NCBI RefSeq assembly: GCF_003583765.1 | Contig: NZ_QXQA01000027.1 | Coordinates: forward strand, 1 to 41,197 | Source: Paenibacillus nanensis | Lineage (GTDB): Bacteria; Bacillota; Bacilli; Paenibacillales; Paenibacillaceae | Reading direction: 5' to 3' | Length of the DNA: 41,197 nucleotides | Made by a program: the position numbers and the translations under genes | The notes under the pieces: model-generated | What the model saw: the letters and a program-made list of their open reading frames with translations, nothing else | Database searches by the model: none | Told to the model about the DNA's origin: nothing | Shown here: positions 1 to 7,808 of the stretch, one piece after another | How positions within the stretch are numbered: position 1 is the first letter of the stretch | How the letters are laid out: every line of letters begins with the position of its first letter

Positions 1-34
1 TATGGCCCACTCAAAGAGAAGCAAGAAACTTAGC

Positions 35-94
35 TGGGGGCGAAGCCCCCGGCAAACCATCACTAAATACTAAAAATATCCATCGTCCCGATGG
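35..94. other. Two short hairpins at left edge
   Basis: Two small inverted repeats are visible: GGGGGC/GCCCCC with a GAA loop (36-50) and CCATCG/CGATGG with a 3-nt loop (80-94). Neither is followed by a clear T-run, so I do not call them terminators. They lie just before a 51-bp tandem repeat and may be part of the same non-coding region. Confidence 0.4.
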
Positions 95-127
95 AAAACC
101 CTGCTACACAACTTTCTTGACGCTACC

Positions 128-330
128 AGAACCGCATCGGTTCTGAGCAAATAGTGACGCTACGCGATACTAAAAGCCTGGAGTGAGCTACTCTCGAGCA
201 AATAGTGACGCCACGCGCAACTAATTGTCCGAACCGCATCGGTTCTGAGCAAGTAGTGACGCCACGCGATACTAATAGCTTGGAGCGAGCTGATCTCAGG
301 AACGTAGTAACGCGACACGAGCTTAAATGT
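128..330. repeat. 51-bp tandem hairpin repeat, array A
   Basis: Units begin at 145, 196, 247 and (degenerate) 298, exactly 51 bp apart. Each good unit starts GAGCAARTAGTGACGC and contains a 21-nt imperfect hairpin, TAGTGACG-N5-CGATACTA, at 152-172 and 254-274, with a variant at 203-223. A second perfect hairpin (GAACCG-CAT-CGGTTC) sits in alternate units (129-143 and 231-245). The repeat lies downstream of the AraC gene on the minus strand. Although 51 is a multiple of three, the related array B has 50- and 52-bp units, so I treat this as non-coding. Function unknown. Confidence 0.8.
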
Positions 331-345
331 CGACAGCGACAATAT

Positions 346-424
346 GCGTCTGTGCAGTTTGTCGCGGTGCTGCCACGGCACTAACGTCTGCGCAGCGGCC
401 ACGGCACTAGCGTCTGCGCGCGCC
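346..424. repeat. 26-bp direct duplication in GC-rich segment
   Basis: The block GCCACGGCACTARCGTCTGCG occurs at 372 and again at 398, a 26-bp period, inside a GC-rich stretch rich in TGCG/CGCA. It lies between array A and the 3' end of the AraC gene. I see no gene or regulatory site here. Confidence 0.55.
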
Positions 425-475
425 GCGGCACCATCATCACGGGAATTAGCGCTTGCGAGAGCGCAGCAACAGCTA

Positions 476-1342
476 TTATTGCCGCTGCCAAGTGGACATT
501 TTGCGCTGGAACTGCTTCGGCGAGCAGTCGTTATATTTTTTGAACATCTTATAGAAGTGCGCCATGTTCGGCATGCCGATCCGCTCGCCAACCTCGGAAA
601 TGCTCAAATCCTTCGTCAGAAGAATCCGCTCCGCCCATTTCACCTTCCGGTAATTCACATATTCGGTGAAGGAAAGGCCGATCGTCTTTTTGAAATATTT
701 GACAAAATAATAGTAGCTCATATTCGCGATTTTACATACTTCCTCCACTTGGATCCGGTCGGTCAAATGATTCTCCACGTAATCCAGCACAGGCTTCAGC
801 CGGATTTTATCGAAGTTGTCCTGCTCCACGAGCATCTTCCGCGTGTCGCCTCTCAGCAATAACAGCAAGATTTGCTTGATCAGGATGCTCACGGCAAGCT
901 CATAGCCGGTTTCCTTGCGGGAGGCTTCCTTCAGAATGCCTTCGATACACGCGGCGGCCTGCGCTTTGATCGCCTCGTTTTCTTTAAAAATATAATTGGC
1001 TTTGCTAAGCGGCATATGGGTCTGCGAGAAATACCGGATATAAGGAATGGAGCTGTGATCGAAAAATTGATCGATATCGAATTGCAGCACGATATAATCC
1101 AAATGCTTGCTGCTGCGGTCCCGATGCAGCTCGGAATCGCCGATAATAACGAGATCGCCGGCCCGCATATGGAAGCTGTCTTCCTCCAAATAAACATCGA
1201 GCCTGCCGTCGAGCACGAGCAAAAGCTCCAGCTGCTTATGATAATGCCAATTCGTATAGCCGACCTCCTGCCGCTGCGCGCGGAAGATGCGGATCGACAG
1301 CAGCGGGTTTTCGTAGACGACTTTTTCGTTGACTGCCTCCAT
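476..1342 (-). CDS. AraC-family transcriptional regulator, cupin sensor type
   Basis: The product is 288 residues. The N-terminal ~150 residues resemble the AraC-type cupin ligand-binding fold (HYHKQLELLLVLDGRLDVYL, then a GDLVIIGD turn). The C-terminal ~100 residues carry the two helix-turn-helix motifs of the family: VLDYVENHLTDRIQVEEVCK..., then ISEVGERIGMPNMAHFYKMF and SPKQF. The ATG at 1342 is preceded by AAGGAGG at 10 nt. The gene starts only 18 nt after the ThrE C-half gene ends on the same strand, so it is probably the last gene of the M20-thrE operon and may control it. The ligand cannot be told from sequence. Confidence 0.9.
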   Translation of the reverse strand: MEAVNEKVVYENPLLSIRIFRAQRQEVGYTNWHYHKQLELLLVLDGRLDVYLEEDSFHMRAGDLVIIGDSELHRDRSSKHLDYIVLQFDIDQFFDHSSIPYIRYFSQTHMPLSKANYIFKENEAIKAQAAACIEGILKEASRKETGYELAVSILIKQILLLLLRGDTRKMLVEQDNFDKIRLKPVLDYVENHLTDRIQVEEVCKIANMSYYYFVKYFKKTIGLSFTEYVNYRKVKWAERILLTKDLSISEVGERIGMPNMAHFYKMFKKYNDCSPKQFQRKMSTWQRQ

Positions 1343-1360
1343 TGTTGCGGAGCCTCCTTT

Positions 1361-1798
1361 TTAGCGTATCGATCTTCGTATGACCTGGTTGATGACCTCC
1401 GATAGAACAAGCCCTATTGCGATCGAGCCGGATATCATAAAGGCTTTAACGGCCAGCTGAACAGCCGTATCATATTGATTCAAAACGACGTTTTTCATCG
1501 CGTCATATGCAATCCCTCCGGGAACGAGAGGAATAATGCCCGGCACGTTAAACACAATAATCGGCGTTTTGTAAAGCTTGGCGAACCATTGGCTGATGAT
1601 GGTCACCAAGGTTGCCGCGATCAGCGTTGCCGGGATAATATCCAGATCTAACCGGATTCCAATCGTGTAGACCATCCAGCAGGCCATGCCGGCAGTGCCG
1701 CATTGCAGCAGCAGGCGCTTGGGCGCGTTGAAAACAAATCCGAACAAAGCGGATGAGATAAAGCTCGTAATGAGCTGCGAAATGATGTACATAAACAT
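1361..1798 (-). CDS. Threonine/serine exporter, small subunit (ThrE C-terminal / YjjB type)
   Basis: The product is a 145-residue hydrophobic protein with about four to five membrane segments. It contains the family's FNVPGIIPLVPGGIAYDAM stretch, typical of the small half of split ThrE exporters (YjjB-like), which work with a YjjP-like partner in the inner membrane. The partner gene ends 17 nt upstream on the same strand, so the two are very probably co-translated. AAGGGAG lies 4 nt before the ATG at 1798; a second in-frame ATG at 1792 would give better spacing. The substrate (threonine, serine or another small solute) is inferred from the family. Confidence 0.85.
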   Translation of the reverse strand: MFMYIISQLITSFISSALFGFVFNAPKRLLLQCGTAGMACWMVYTIGIRLDLDIIPATLIAATLVTIISQWFAKLYKTPIIVFNVPGIIPLVPGGIAYDAMKNVVLNQYDTAVQLAVKAFMISGSIAIGLVLSEVINQVIRRSIR

Positions 1799-1815
1799 TC
1801 GGCTCCCTTAAACCA

Positions 1816-2571
1816 TTAATAAAAGGATAAGACCGTCGCGATACCCGCGCCGATCGCAAATGCCGTCAGGAACGCTTCAGCCCCCTTCGATAAGCCGGAA
1901 ACAAGATGTCCCGCCATCAGATCGCGTACGGCGTTCGTAATATGAAGCCCTGGCACAAGCGGCATGACGGAGCCGATAATGATTTTGTCCAGCTCGCCGC
2001 CCAAGCCCAAATACACGGCTAAGGACGAGCTGGCGCCTATAATGATGGCTGTCAAAAATTCCGCAAAAAATTTAACCGGAACCAAACGGTGCAGCATTAA
2101 AAAGGAAAGAAAGCCGACGCCTCCGATCAAAAATACGGTCAAAAAGTCAGACCATTTGCCGTCGAACATAATGAGAAAGCAGCCGCTTGCCGCCGCAGCC
2201 GCAAGCACCTTATACAGCTCCCGGTATTCATAGGACTTCTCTTCCAAATCCTTTAGCTGGCGATAGGCGTCCTCGGCGCACAGTTCGCCTTTACTGATTT
2301 TCCGAGAAATATCGTTAACCATCGAGACCTTCAAAAGGTTAGTTGACCGCTCCGAAATCCGGACAAGTCTTGTTATTTGGGAGGCGCCGTCTGTTGCGAA
2401 AATAATGCCAGTCGGCGTAACGTAGCTGTGCGAGCTTTCGATGCCGTACGCGTAAGCGATGCGGTTCATTGTATCCTCGACGCGGTAGGTCTCGCCGCCG
2501 TTCTGTAAAATGAGTTTGCCTGCAAGCAGACATATCTTAATGGTTAGTTGGGAGGGTTCCTGATTTTGCAT
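1816..2571 (-). CDS. Threonine/serine exporter, large subunit (ThrE N-terminal / YjjP type)
   Basis: The product is 251 residues. The N-terminal cytosolic part (KICLLAGKLILQNGGETYRV, RIAYAYGIESSHSYVTPTGI) is the signature of the ThrE/YjjP family. The C-terminal half has about five membrane segments and ends in the PLVPGLHITNAVRDLMAGH motif. Together with the next gene it would form a split ThrE-type exporter. It lies 32 nt after the M20 amidohydrolase gene. A GGAGG is present about 13 nt before the ATG, a loose spacing. Confidence 0.88.
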   Translation of the reverse strand: MQNQEPSQLTIKICLLAGKLILQNGGETYRVEDTMNRIAYAYGIESSHSYVTPTGIIFATDGASQITRLVRISERSTNLLKVSMVNDISRKISKGELCAEDAYRQLKDLEEKSYEYRELYKVLAAAAASGCFLIMFDGKWSDFLTVFLIGGVGFLSFLMLHRLVPVKFFAEFLTAIIIGASSSLAVYLGLGGELDKIIIGSVMPLVPGLHITNAVRDLMAGHLVSGLSKGAEAFLTAFAIGAGIATVLSFY

Positions 2572-2603
2572 GGCCAGCCCTATTCCTCCAGTGCTAATTT
2601 CGT

Positions 2604-3782
2604 CTACCGTTTCACAGCCGATTGAGCTTCAAACTCAGCGCGAATGCGGCGGAGCAGCTCAGGATCGCTTACGACATCATAAGCCGTAGCCGCCAGCATC
2701 TTAGCGCCGAATATCATGCGCTCCAAAGCGCGGCCGGTCATCGCGGCGTCGCGGAACTCCACCGTGTGAAGAGGATAGCGTTCTTCGACGATTTTGACAT
2801 ACGGATGAATGGCGGGGCAGCGTACGGACACGTTGCCAAGATCAAGCGAGCCGTGATCCTTGCCGCTTTCAATCATCTCAGGCGCAATGCCGGCCTCGAT
2901 TAAATTGGCGTTAAACCGGCTCGACAACGCTTCGTTCGTAAGCAGCTCGTCGTATGAAAACTCGTAATTGTTGACGCTTAGCGTGCAGCCCGTCGCCATC
3001 GCCGCCGCTTCCGCGATGCGCAGCACCTTGGCCGTCAGCTCGTTCGTGTAAGCGCGGCTTGCGGAACGGACATAAAATTTCGCGGAGGCGTAATCCGGAA
3101 TAATGTTGGGAGCCATGCCCCCGTTATCGATAATGCCGTGGATCCGGGCGTCGCTTCTTGTTTGCTGCCGAAGCGCGTTAATGCTGTTAAACAGCGCAAT
3201 AACGGCATCCAAGGCGTTAATCCCTTCATGCGGGCTGGCTGCGGCATGCGCGGCCTTGCCTGTATATTCGAAGCGCAGCGCATCTAAAGCCAGCGATTCG
3301 CCCGACCGCTCAAAGGAGTGGTAAGGATGCGCCATTAACGCGATGTCGCAGTCGTCGAACAGACCGGCTTCGGCCATCGGCACCTTAGCGCCTTTGGTTT
3401 CTTCCGCCGGCGTGCCGTAAACGCGGATGACGCCGCCGTATTGATCGATCACGGCCTTTAGTCCGACAGCAGCAGCCATGCTCATTGAGCAGATCAAATG
3501 ATGGCCGCACGCATGCCCGATTTCCGGCAGCGCGTCATATTCGCATAAGAACGCAATCGTCGGCCCCGGCTTGCCCGTATCGTATACGCCGATAAAGGAG
3601 GTTGGGATGTCCAGTATTCCGCGTTCAACCCGAAAGCCCTGCCGCTCCAGCTCCGCGCATAGCAGCCCGGATGCGAACATTTCCTCGTGCCCCAGCTCCG
3701 GACGGTTGCCGATGGCTAGAGAAATGCCGCGGAACGTGTCCGCATGCCGATCTATTGTATCCAAGACGGTCTTTTTGTTCAT
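2604..3782 (-). CDS. M20-family metal-dependent amidohydrolase
   Basis: The product is 392 residues, usual for the M20D group (AbgB/hippurate hydrolase-like). Metal-binding motifs are visible: GHACGHH near residue 89, the acidic AEETKGA near 131, and MAHPYH near 150. A dimerisation domain with GKAAHAAASPHEGINALDA follows. The enzyme should hydrolyse an N-acyl or peptide bond of an amino acid in the cytosol; the substrate is unknown. It is the first gene of a minus-strand operon with a ThrE-type exporter and an AraC regulator, so the released amino acid may be what the exporter removes (inference). Start: ATG at 3782 with GGAGG about 13 nt upstream. Confidence 0.88.
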   Translation of the reverse strand: MNKKTVLDTIDRHADTFRGISLAIGNRPELGHEEMFASGLLCAELERQGFRVERGILDIPTSFIGVYDTGKPGPTIAFLCEYDALPEIGHACGHHLICSMSMAAAVGLKAVIDQYGGVIRVYGTPAEETKGAKVPMAEAGLFDDCDIALMAHPYHSFERSGESLALDALRFEYTGKAAHAAASPHEGINALDAVIALFNSINALRQQTRSDARIHGIIDNGGMAPNIIPDYASAKFYVRSASRAYTNELTAKVLRIAEAAAMATGCTLSVNNYEFSYDELLTNEALSSRFNANLIEAGIAPEMIESGKDHGSLDLGNVSVRCPAIHPYVKIVEERYPLHTVEFRDAAMTGRALERMIFGAKMLAATAYDVVSDPELLRRIRAEFEAQSAVKR

Positions 3783-3883
3783 GTCGTTGCCAATGCCTCC
3801 GATGTCTTCATTCTCGTTACTAGTTTATCATACTGACTCCATCTGATACGATATCCCGAAGCGGCTTCGCCAAACATTGACAT

Positions 3884-3937
3884 TTAACATGGCGTTAACA
3901 CATTTATAGACCACGTTTAATGCTATAGTCCTATAGT
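3884..3937 (+). promoter_or_regulatory. Predicted PhoP box and promoter of the CBS-MCP gene
   Basis: Four 6-mers sit at exact 11-bp steps: TTAACA (3884), TTAACA (3895), ATAGAC (3906) and TTAATG (3917). A -10-like TATAGT follows at 3932-3937, 9 nt after the last 6-mer. A second TATAGT lies at 3924. The B. subtilis PhoP consensus is TT(A/C/T)A(C/T)A repeated with about 5-nt gaps across roughly -20 to -60, which fits. No recognisable -35 is needed in such promoters. Confidence 0.7.
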
Positions 3938-3973
3938 AGCCATAGATAAAAAGAGAGAAAAGAGGGATTCGAG

Positions 3974-5116
3974 ATGGCTGCGGAACTATTGGATAGCGGG
4001 CTTAGGAGCGAAGCGCTGAAGCAAGAACGGATGACAGTGGGTCTGGGTGAATTCATCCGTAAGGCGCCTGTTGCGGAGGAGTCGAATACCTGCAAGGAAA
4101 TTAGCGACCTGTTCAAGGAGCACCCTGAAAGCGAATGTGTCGTCATCTGCGACATAAAGGGAAGAGTAAAAGGCTTTGTGATGAGGAACCGTTTTTTTCT
4201 TAAGCTCGGCAGCCGGTACAGCGCGGATTTATTTTACGAAAAGCCGATTACCGTGTTAATGGACCCCAATCCGCTATGCGTGGAAGCGGACAGCGACCCC
4301 GAGCGAATGATCGATTTCGCGCTTAACCGGGATGATAGCGTCTTATATGACTGCGTCCTCGTGGTGAGAGGCGGGATTTTTGCCGGCGTTCTTACGGTGG
4401 GCGACTTGCTTCGTTTGTCCCGCAAGCTGCAGGACCAATCCGTTCAGTCTCAGCTGAACACCATTCGATCCGTAGTGGTCCGGGCGAAGGAAATTGAAGA
4501 AGCGATCCGGTCGGTCCGGTCGTCGGCTTCGCAAGGCGGGACGTTGTCAAGCGAAATGGTGGAGCTGACTTTAGGCGGCAAAAACGCATTGGATAAAGTG
4601 ACGGAGGCGATCGAAAGAGCCGCGTCAACGTCGAAGCAGCAGGAGCAGCGCATGATGGAGCTTCAAGAAGAAGCGGGCTCCATCAGCAAAGTGTCCGAGC
4701 TGATTAAGGATTTGGCGGAACGAAGCAATATGCTGGCGCTCAACGCATCGATCGAGGCGGCAAGAGCCGGGGAGTACGGGCGCGGGTTTGCGGTTGTGGC
4801 AGGAGAAGTGATGAAGCTCGCGAACCAAACGAAGAAGTCGGCCAACGATATTACCATGCTGACGAAGTCGGTCTTGGACGCGATCGAGCTAACGGTTCAA
4901 CTCGCGCAGTCCGGCCGAAGCGAGACGAGCGCAAGCGAAGCCCATGTCCGGAACGCGGAGAACGCCTTCAGCGCGATCTTCCAAGCTGCGGCCGCTAACC
5001 GGACCAGCGCGAAGGAAATTGAAAATTTGGCCGAGCAAGCCCATCGTCAAGCGGCGCATGTAACCGACGAGCTTGACAAGCTCCGCAAAGAGACATTTAA
5101 CATTACGTTTACATAA
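3974..5116 (+). CDS. Soluble CBS-domain methyl-accepting chemotaxis-like protein
   Basis: The product is 380 residues with no membrane segment or signal peptide, so it is cytosolic. Residues ~25-155 form a CBS-pair-like sensor (CVVICDIKGRVKGFVMRNR, then KPITVLMDPNPLCVEADS, then GVLTVGDLLRLS). Residues ~180-375 form a coiled-coil signalling domain whose hairpin tip (AERSNMLALNASIEAARAGE, GRGFAVVAGEVMKLA) is the chemoreceptor hallmark. The CBS part resembles that of the GGDEF protein at 11614. The promoter carries a PhoP-like box, and pstB1-phoU follows directly, with its own Pho box overlapping this gene's 3' end. Likely role: cytosolic sensing linked to phosphate status, through a CheA-type kinase or other partner not in this window (inference). 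Confidence 0.85.
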   Translation: MAAELLDSGLRSEALKQERMTVGLGEFIRKAPVAEESNTCKEISDLFKEHPESECVVICDIKGRVKGFVMRNRFFLKLGSRYSADLFYEKPITVLMDPNPLCVEADSDPERMIDFALNRDDSVLYDCVLVVRGGIFAGVLTVGDLLRLSRKLQDQSVQSQLNTIRSVVVRAKEIEEAIRSVRSSASQGGTLSSEMVELTLGGKNALDKVTEAIERAASTSKQQEQRMMELQEEAGSISKVSELIKDLAERSNMLALNASIEAARAGEYGRGFAVVAGEVMKLANQTKKSANDITMLTKSVLDAIELTVQLAQSGRSETSASEAHVRNAENAFSAIFQAAAANRTSAKEIENLAEQAHRQAAHVTDELDKLRKETFNITFT

Positions 5117-5150
5117 AACGCACTTGCGATTTACAAAACGCTAGTATGAT
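5097..5150 (+). promoter_or_regulatory. Predicted PhoP box and promoter of pstB1-phoU
   Basis: 6-mers at 11-bp phase: TTAACA (5097), TTTACA (5108), CGCACT (5119, poor) and TTTACA (5130). A -10-like TATGAT follows at 5145-5150, again 9 nt after the last 6-mer. The site overlaps the last codons of the upstream CBS-MCP gene, so pstB1-phoU can be transcribed on its own. Confidence 0.7.
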
Positions 5151-5221
5151 AGAGTTCGAGTCAAACCCGTCGAGCGTTCGATTATAGCAGCCTAGGGCGG
5201 GTTAGAGGGGGACTGCAAATC

Positions 5222-5980
5222 ATGAATACGACGTTAATAGATATCAAAAAGCTAAACTTGTTTTATGTAAATTTCCAAGCGCTCAAGGATGTATCGCTTA
5301 CAATTCCGAACAAAGCCATTACGGCGTTTATCGGACCTTCGGGCTGCGGCAAATCGACGCTGCTTCGCACGTTGAACCGGATGAACGATATGATTCCCGG
5401 AACCCGGATTGAAGGTGAGATTCTGATAGACGGCAAAGATATTTACGCAAACGAAGTTGAGGTCGAGTCATTAAGACGCAAGGTCGGAATGGTATTCCAA
5501 CAGCCCAACCCTTTTCCGAAATCGATTTATGACAACGTTGCTTATGGTCCGCGGCTGCATGGCATAACGGATAAGAAGAAGCTGGATGAAATCGTAGAAA
5601 CAAGCTTGAAGTCCGCGGCTTTGTGGAATGAAGTGAAGGATTTCCTCAAAAAATCGGCCCTTGGCCTCTCCGGCGGACAGCAGCAGCGGCTGTGCATCGC
5701 GAGAGCGATCGCGGTAAATCCCGATATTTTGCTTATGGACGAGGCTACATCGGCGCTGGATCCGATCTCGACCTTGAAGATTGAAGAGCTCGCGCAAGAG
5801 CTGAAAACGAAATATACGATTGTCATGGTTACGCACAACATGCATCAGGCGGCAAGGGTGTCGGATCAAACGGTATTTTTCTTAAATGGAGAAGTCGTGG
5901 AATTTGCCGAGACGGAAAGCTTATTCTCCAATCCGACGGATCAACGCACGGAAGATTATATAACCGGTCGATTCGGTTAA
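5222..5980 (+). CDS. pstB: Phosphate ABC transporter ATP-binding protein PstB, first copy
   Basis: The product is 252 residues, full length. It has Walker A GPSGCGKS (residues 38-45), the Q-loop in VFQQPNPFPKSIYDN, the signature LSGGQQQRLCIARAIA, Walker B ILLMDEATSALDP, and the switch histidine in VTHNMHQAARV. The QPNPFPKSIYDNV and C-terminal TEDYITGRFG are typical of PstB. It energises phosphate uptake through PstC/PstA. GAGGGG lies upstream of the ATG. It is paired with phoU and separated from the pstSCA genes, which have their own pstB at 10658. B. subtilis also has two PstB proteins (PstBA and PstBB), but there both lie in one pst operon. Confidence 0.95.
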   Translation: MNTTLIDIKKLNLFYVNFQALKDVSLTIPNKAITAFIGPSGCGKSTLLRTLNRMNDMIPGTRIEGEILIDGKDIYANEVEVESLRRKVGMVFQQPNPFPKSIYDNVAYGPRLHGITDKKKLDEIVETSLKSAALWNEVKDFLKKSALGLSGGQQQRLCIARAIAVNPDILLMDEATSALDPISTLKIEELAQELKTKYTIVMVTHNMHQAARVSDQTVFFLNGEVVEFAETESLFSNPTDQRTEDYITGRFG

Positions 5981-6019
5981 CTACCATTTACGCATAGAGG
6001 CATAGGAGGCACGCTTGTT

Positions 6020-6682
6020 ATGATGACGGTCAGAAAAGAATTTGATTCAGGTTTGGAGAAGCTTCATCAATTAATTATCGAAATGGGCAATTTCGTCGAA
6101 AACGCGCTTGCGGAATCGATGGAAGCATTAAAAACGACCGACGTGGAGCGGGCCAAAGCGGTGATCGCGAAGGATCCTTCGCTTAACCAGATGGAGGAGA
6201 AAATTACGGAGCTCGGCTCCAAGCTGATCGCCACCCAGCAGCCGGTCGCCAAGGACTTGCGCCGAATTCTCGCTTCCTTCAAAATCGCCAGCGATCTGGA
6301 GCGAATGGGCGATCTGGCGGTTGACGTGGCGAAGGTTGTGCTGAGGCTGGACGGGCAAGAGCTTATTAAGCCGCTGATCGATTTGCCGCGGATGGCGGAG
6401 ATCGTACAGCAAATGACGTACGAATCCATTCAATCCTTTATTCAGGAAAATGTCGATCTGGCCTACAAAATGTCCAAGGACGACGATCAAGTCGACGCGC
6501 TGTACGGCCAAATTACCCGCGAGCTCTACTCGCTCATGATGGAGAATCCGCGCAACATTACGCAATCGTCCCTGCTCAGCTTTGTCGGCCGCTATCTGGA
6601 GCGGTTCGGCGACCACGCGACGAACATTGGGGAAAGCGTCGTGTACCTCGTCACCGGCTCGAGACCGGATTTGAATGTTTAA
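6020..6682 (+). CDS. phoU: Phosphate transport system regulatory protein PhoU
   Basis: The product is 220 residues, the usual PhoU length. It has two three-helix-bundle repeats, each with the E/D-rich metal-binding pattern (KITELGSKLIATQQPVAKDL with SDLERMGDLAVDVAK; GRYLERFGDHATNIGE). PhoU links Pst activity to the PhoR/PhoP two-component system and limits excess phosphate uptake. It lies 39 nt after pstB1 with AGGAGG upstream. Two consecutive ATG codons (6020, 6023) are possible starts. Unlike in E. coli, it is not at the end of the pstSCAB operon. Confidence 0.95.
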   Translation: MMTVRKEFDSGLEKLHQLIIEMGNFVENALAESMEALKTTDVERAKAVIAKDPSLNQMEEKITELGSKLIATQQPVAKDLRRILASFKIASDLERMGDLAVDVAKVVLRLDGQELIKPLIDLPRMAEIVQQMTYESIQSFIQENVDLAYKMSKDDDQVDALYGQITRELYSLMMENPRNITQSSLLSFVGRYLERFGDHATNIGESVVYLVTGSRPDLNV

Positions 6683-6710
6683 CGTTAATATGGCCTTATA
6701 AGGTAAATAT

Positions 6711-6743
6711 AAAACGCCGGAGCTTACGTCTCCGGCGTTTTTT
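6711..6743. terminator. Bidirectional terminator between phoU and the LysR gene
   Basis: AACGCCGGAG / CTCCGGCGTT arms with a short loop, flanked by an A-run on the left and TTTTTT on the right. It lies 29 nt after phoU and overlaps the end of the convergent LysR gene, so it can serve both strands. Confidence 0.9.
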
Positions 6744-7632
6744 ATATGACTTCCGGTTCGCTGAACAGCGACACGACGCGTTCGATCAGCTCCTGGTTCC
6801 AATAATGGCGGGACCAGCTGGCGAACAACCGCCACTCGGGCGCTTGTCCTTGCAGCGGTATAAGCTTTAATGTGTCCAGTTTTGGAACCAGCTTCTCCGG
6901 CAGAATAGCCAAAGCGCCGAAAGCTTCAATCGTAGGGACAATAAGTTCAATGGTGCTATAGGTTGCGGCCGCACGAAGGTAGCGGTTCTCGTTCTGAAAC
7001 CACTTTGTAACGCAAGAGGCGACAGACGGATCTTCCAGCTCCGCTAACTCGTACTGCTCGAGCTCTTCCAGGAGGCCGCTCGGGCTTGCTCCCGCAATCG
7101 GATGCGTTCGGCTCGCCGCTAGAGCGAAAGGCGAACCGGCTACGGCTTTATGCCTGTACTCGGAGTGGTCGGCATGAATTCTGCTTTCGCCGCATAGGAC
7201 AAGATCAACAAGACCGGATCCTAGTCTATCGAACAGCTCCGACTGCTCATGCACGCTGATTGATAGGTTCGTATCTTCGCGCAAGGCGCCGAGCCTGCTT
7301 ATGGCCAATGAGTGAGTCAGGTAGGCGGCGGCGCTGGTTGTGCAGCCGATAACCAGCCGGTTGCGCTTCCATTCGCCCATAGCCGACAGCTTGGTCATCG
7401 CCTCATCGTATAATGCCGTTATTTGCGAAGCGTAGCCTAGCAGCATTTTACCATGGGGGGTAAGCAGCACTTTGCCGGTTCGGCTTTCGAACAGCTTGAC
7501 GCCCCATTCCTCCTCCATCTTCTTCATATGAAAGCTGACGGTAGGCTGTTTTAATTGCAGGGCGTTCGCTACGGCTGTGATCTGTTTATAGCGGTCAATG
7601 TACACAATTAACTTCATTTTTAACAAACTCAT
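6742..7632 (-). CDS. LysR-family transcriptional regulator
   Basis: The product is 296 residues. The N-terminal winged helix-turn-helix is clear (QITAVANALQLKQPTVSFHM, then KLFESRTGKVLLTPHG), followed by a LysR substrate-binding domain (RLVIGCTTSAAAYL...). The ATG at 7632 is preceded by GGAGG at 6 nt; a TTG at 7647 would add five residues but lies at or before that ribosome binding site, so I reject it. The gene is divergent from pstS and shares a 176-bp intergenic region containing a perfect 8-bp inverted repeat (7677-7697). A LysR gene between phoU and pstS is unusual. Its effector is unknown. Confidence 0.9.
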   Translation of the reverse strand: MSLLKMKLIVYIDRYKQITAVANALQLKQPTVSFHMKKMEEEWGVKLFESRTGKVLLTPHGKMLLGYASQITALYDEAMTKLSAMGEWKRNRLVIGCTTSAAAYLTHSLAISRLGALREDTNLSISVHEQSELFDRLGSGLVDLVLCGESRIHADHSEYRHKAVAGSPFALAASRTHPIAGASPSGLLEELEQYELAELEDPSVASCVTKWFQNENRYLRAAATYSTIELIVPTIEAFGALAILPEKLVPKLDTLKLIPLQGQAPEWRLFASWSRHYWNQELIERVVSLFSEPEVI

Positions 7633-7676
7633 AAGAGACCTCCGCAACCATACAATCTATCTATATTATACGTCTA

Positions 7677-7697
7677 ATCATAGATTAATTCTATGAT
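7677..7697. promoter_or_regulatory. Inverted repeat, candidate LysR operator
   Basis: ATCATAGA-TTAAT-TCTATGAT is a perfect 8-bp inverted repeat with a 5-nt spacer. It lies 45 bp upstream of the LysR start and immediately upstream of the PhoP-like box of pstS. Size and symmetry fit a LysR-type recognition site. Autoregulation is the default expectation; an effect on pstS is possible from its position. Confidence 0.6.
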
Positions 7698-7700
7698 TTT

Positions 7701-7754
7701 TAATTGTTTATTTTACAAATCGAAAACATTAGGATAATCACTCCCCTTTAGAAT
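7701..7754 (+). promoter_or_regulatory. Predicted PhoP box and promoter of pstS
   Basis: 6-mers at 11-bp phase: TAATTG (7701), TTTACA (7712), AAAACA (7723) and ATAATC (7734), then TAGAAT at 7749-7754 after 9 nt. Individual matches are weaker than in the other three boxes, but the spacing is the same. An alternative -10 (GATAAT, 7733-7738) is present. Confidence 0.5.
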
Positions 7755-7808
7755 AGGTCTTGTGAACGAAACAAAACCAAACAGGTAGTGAGAGGGGAAA
7801 ACGAAGAA

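Noticed and set aside
160..591. 143-codon minus-strand frame across array A and the end of the AraC gene
   Set aside because: It overlaps the AraC coding region in another frame, has no start signal, and its repeated peptide is just the translated 51-bp repeat.
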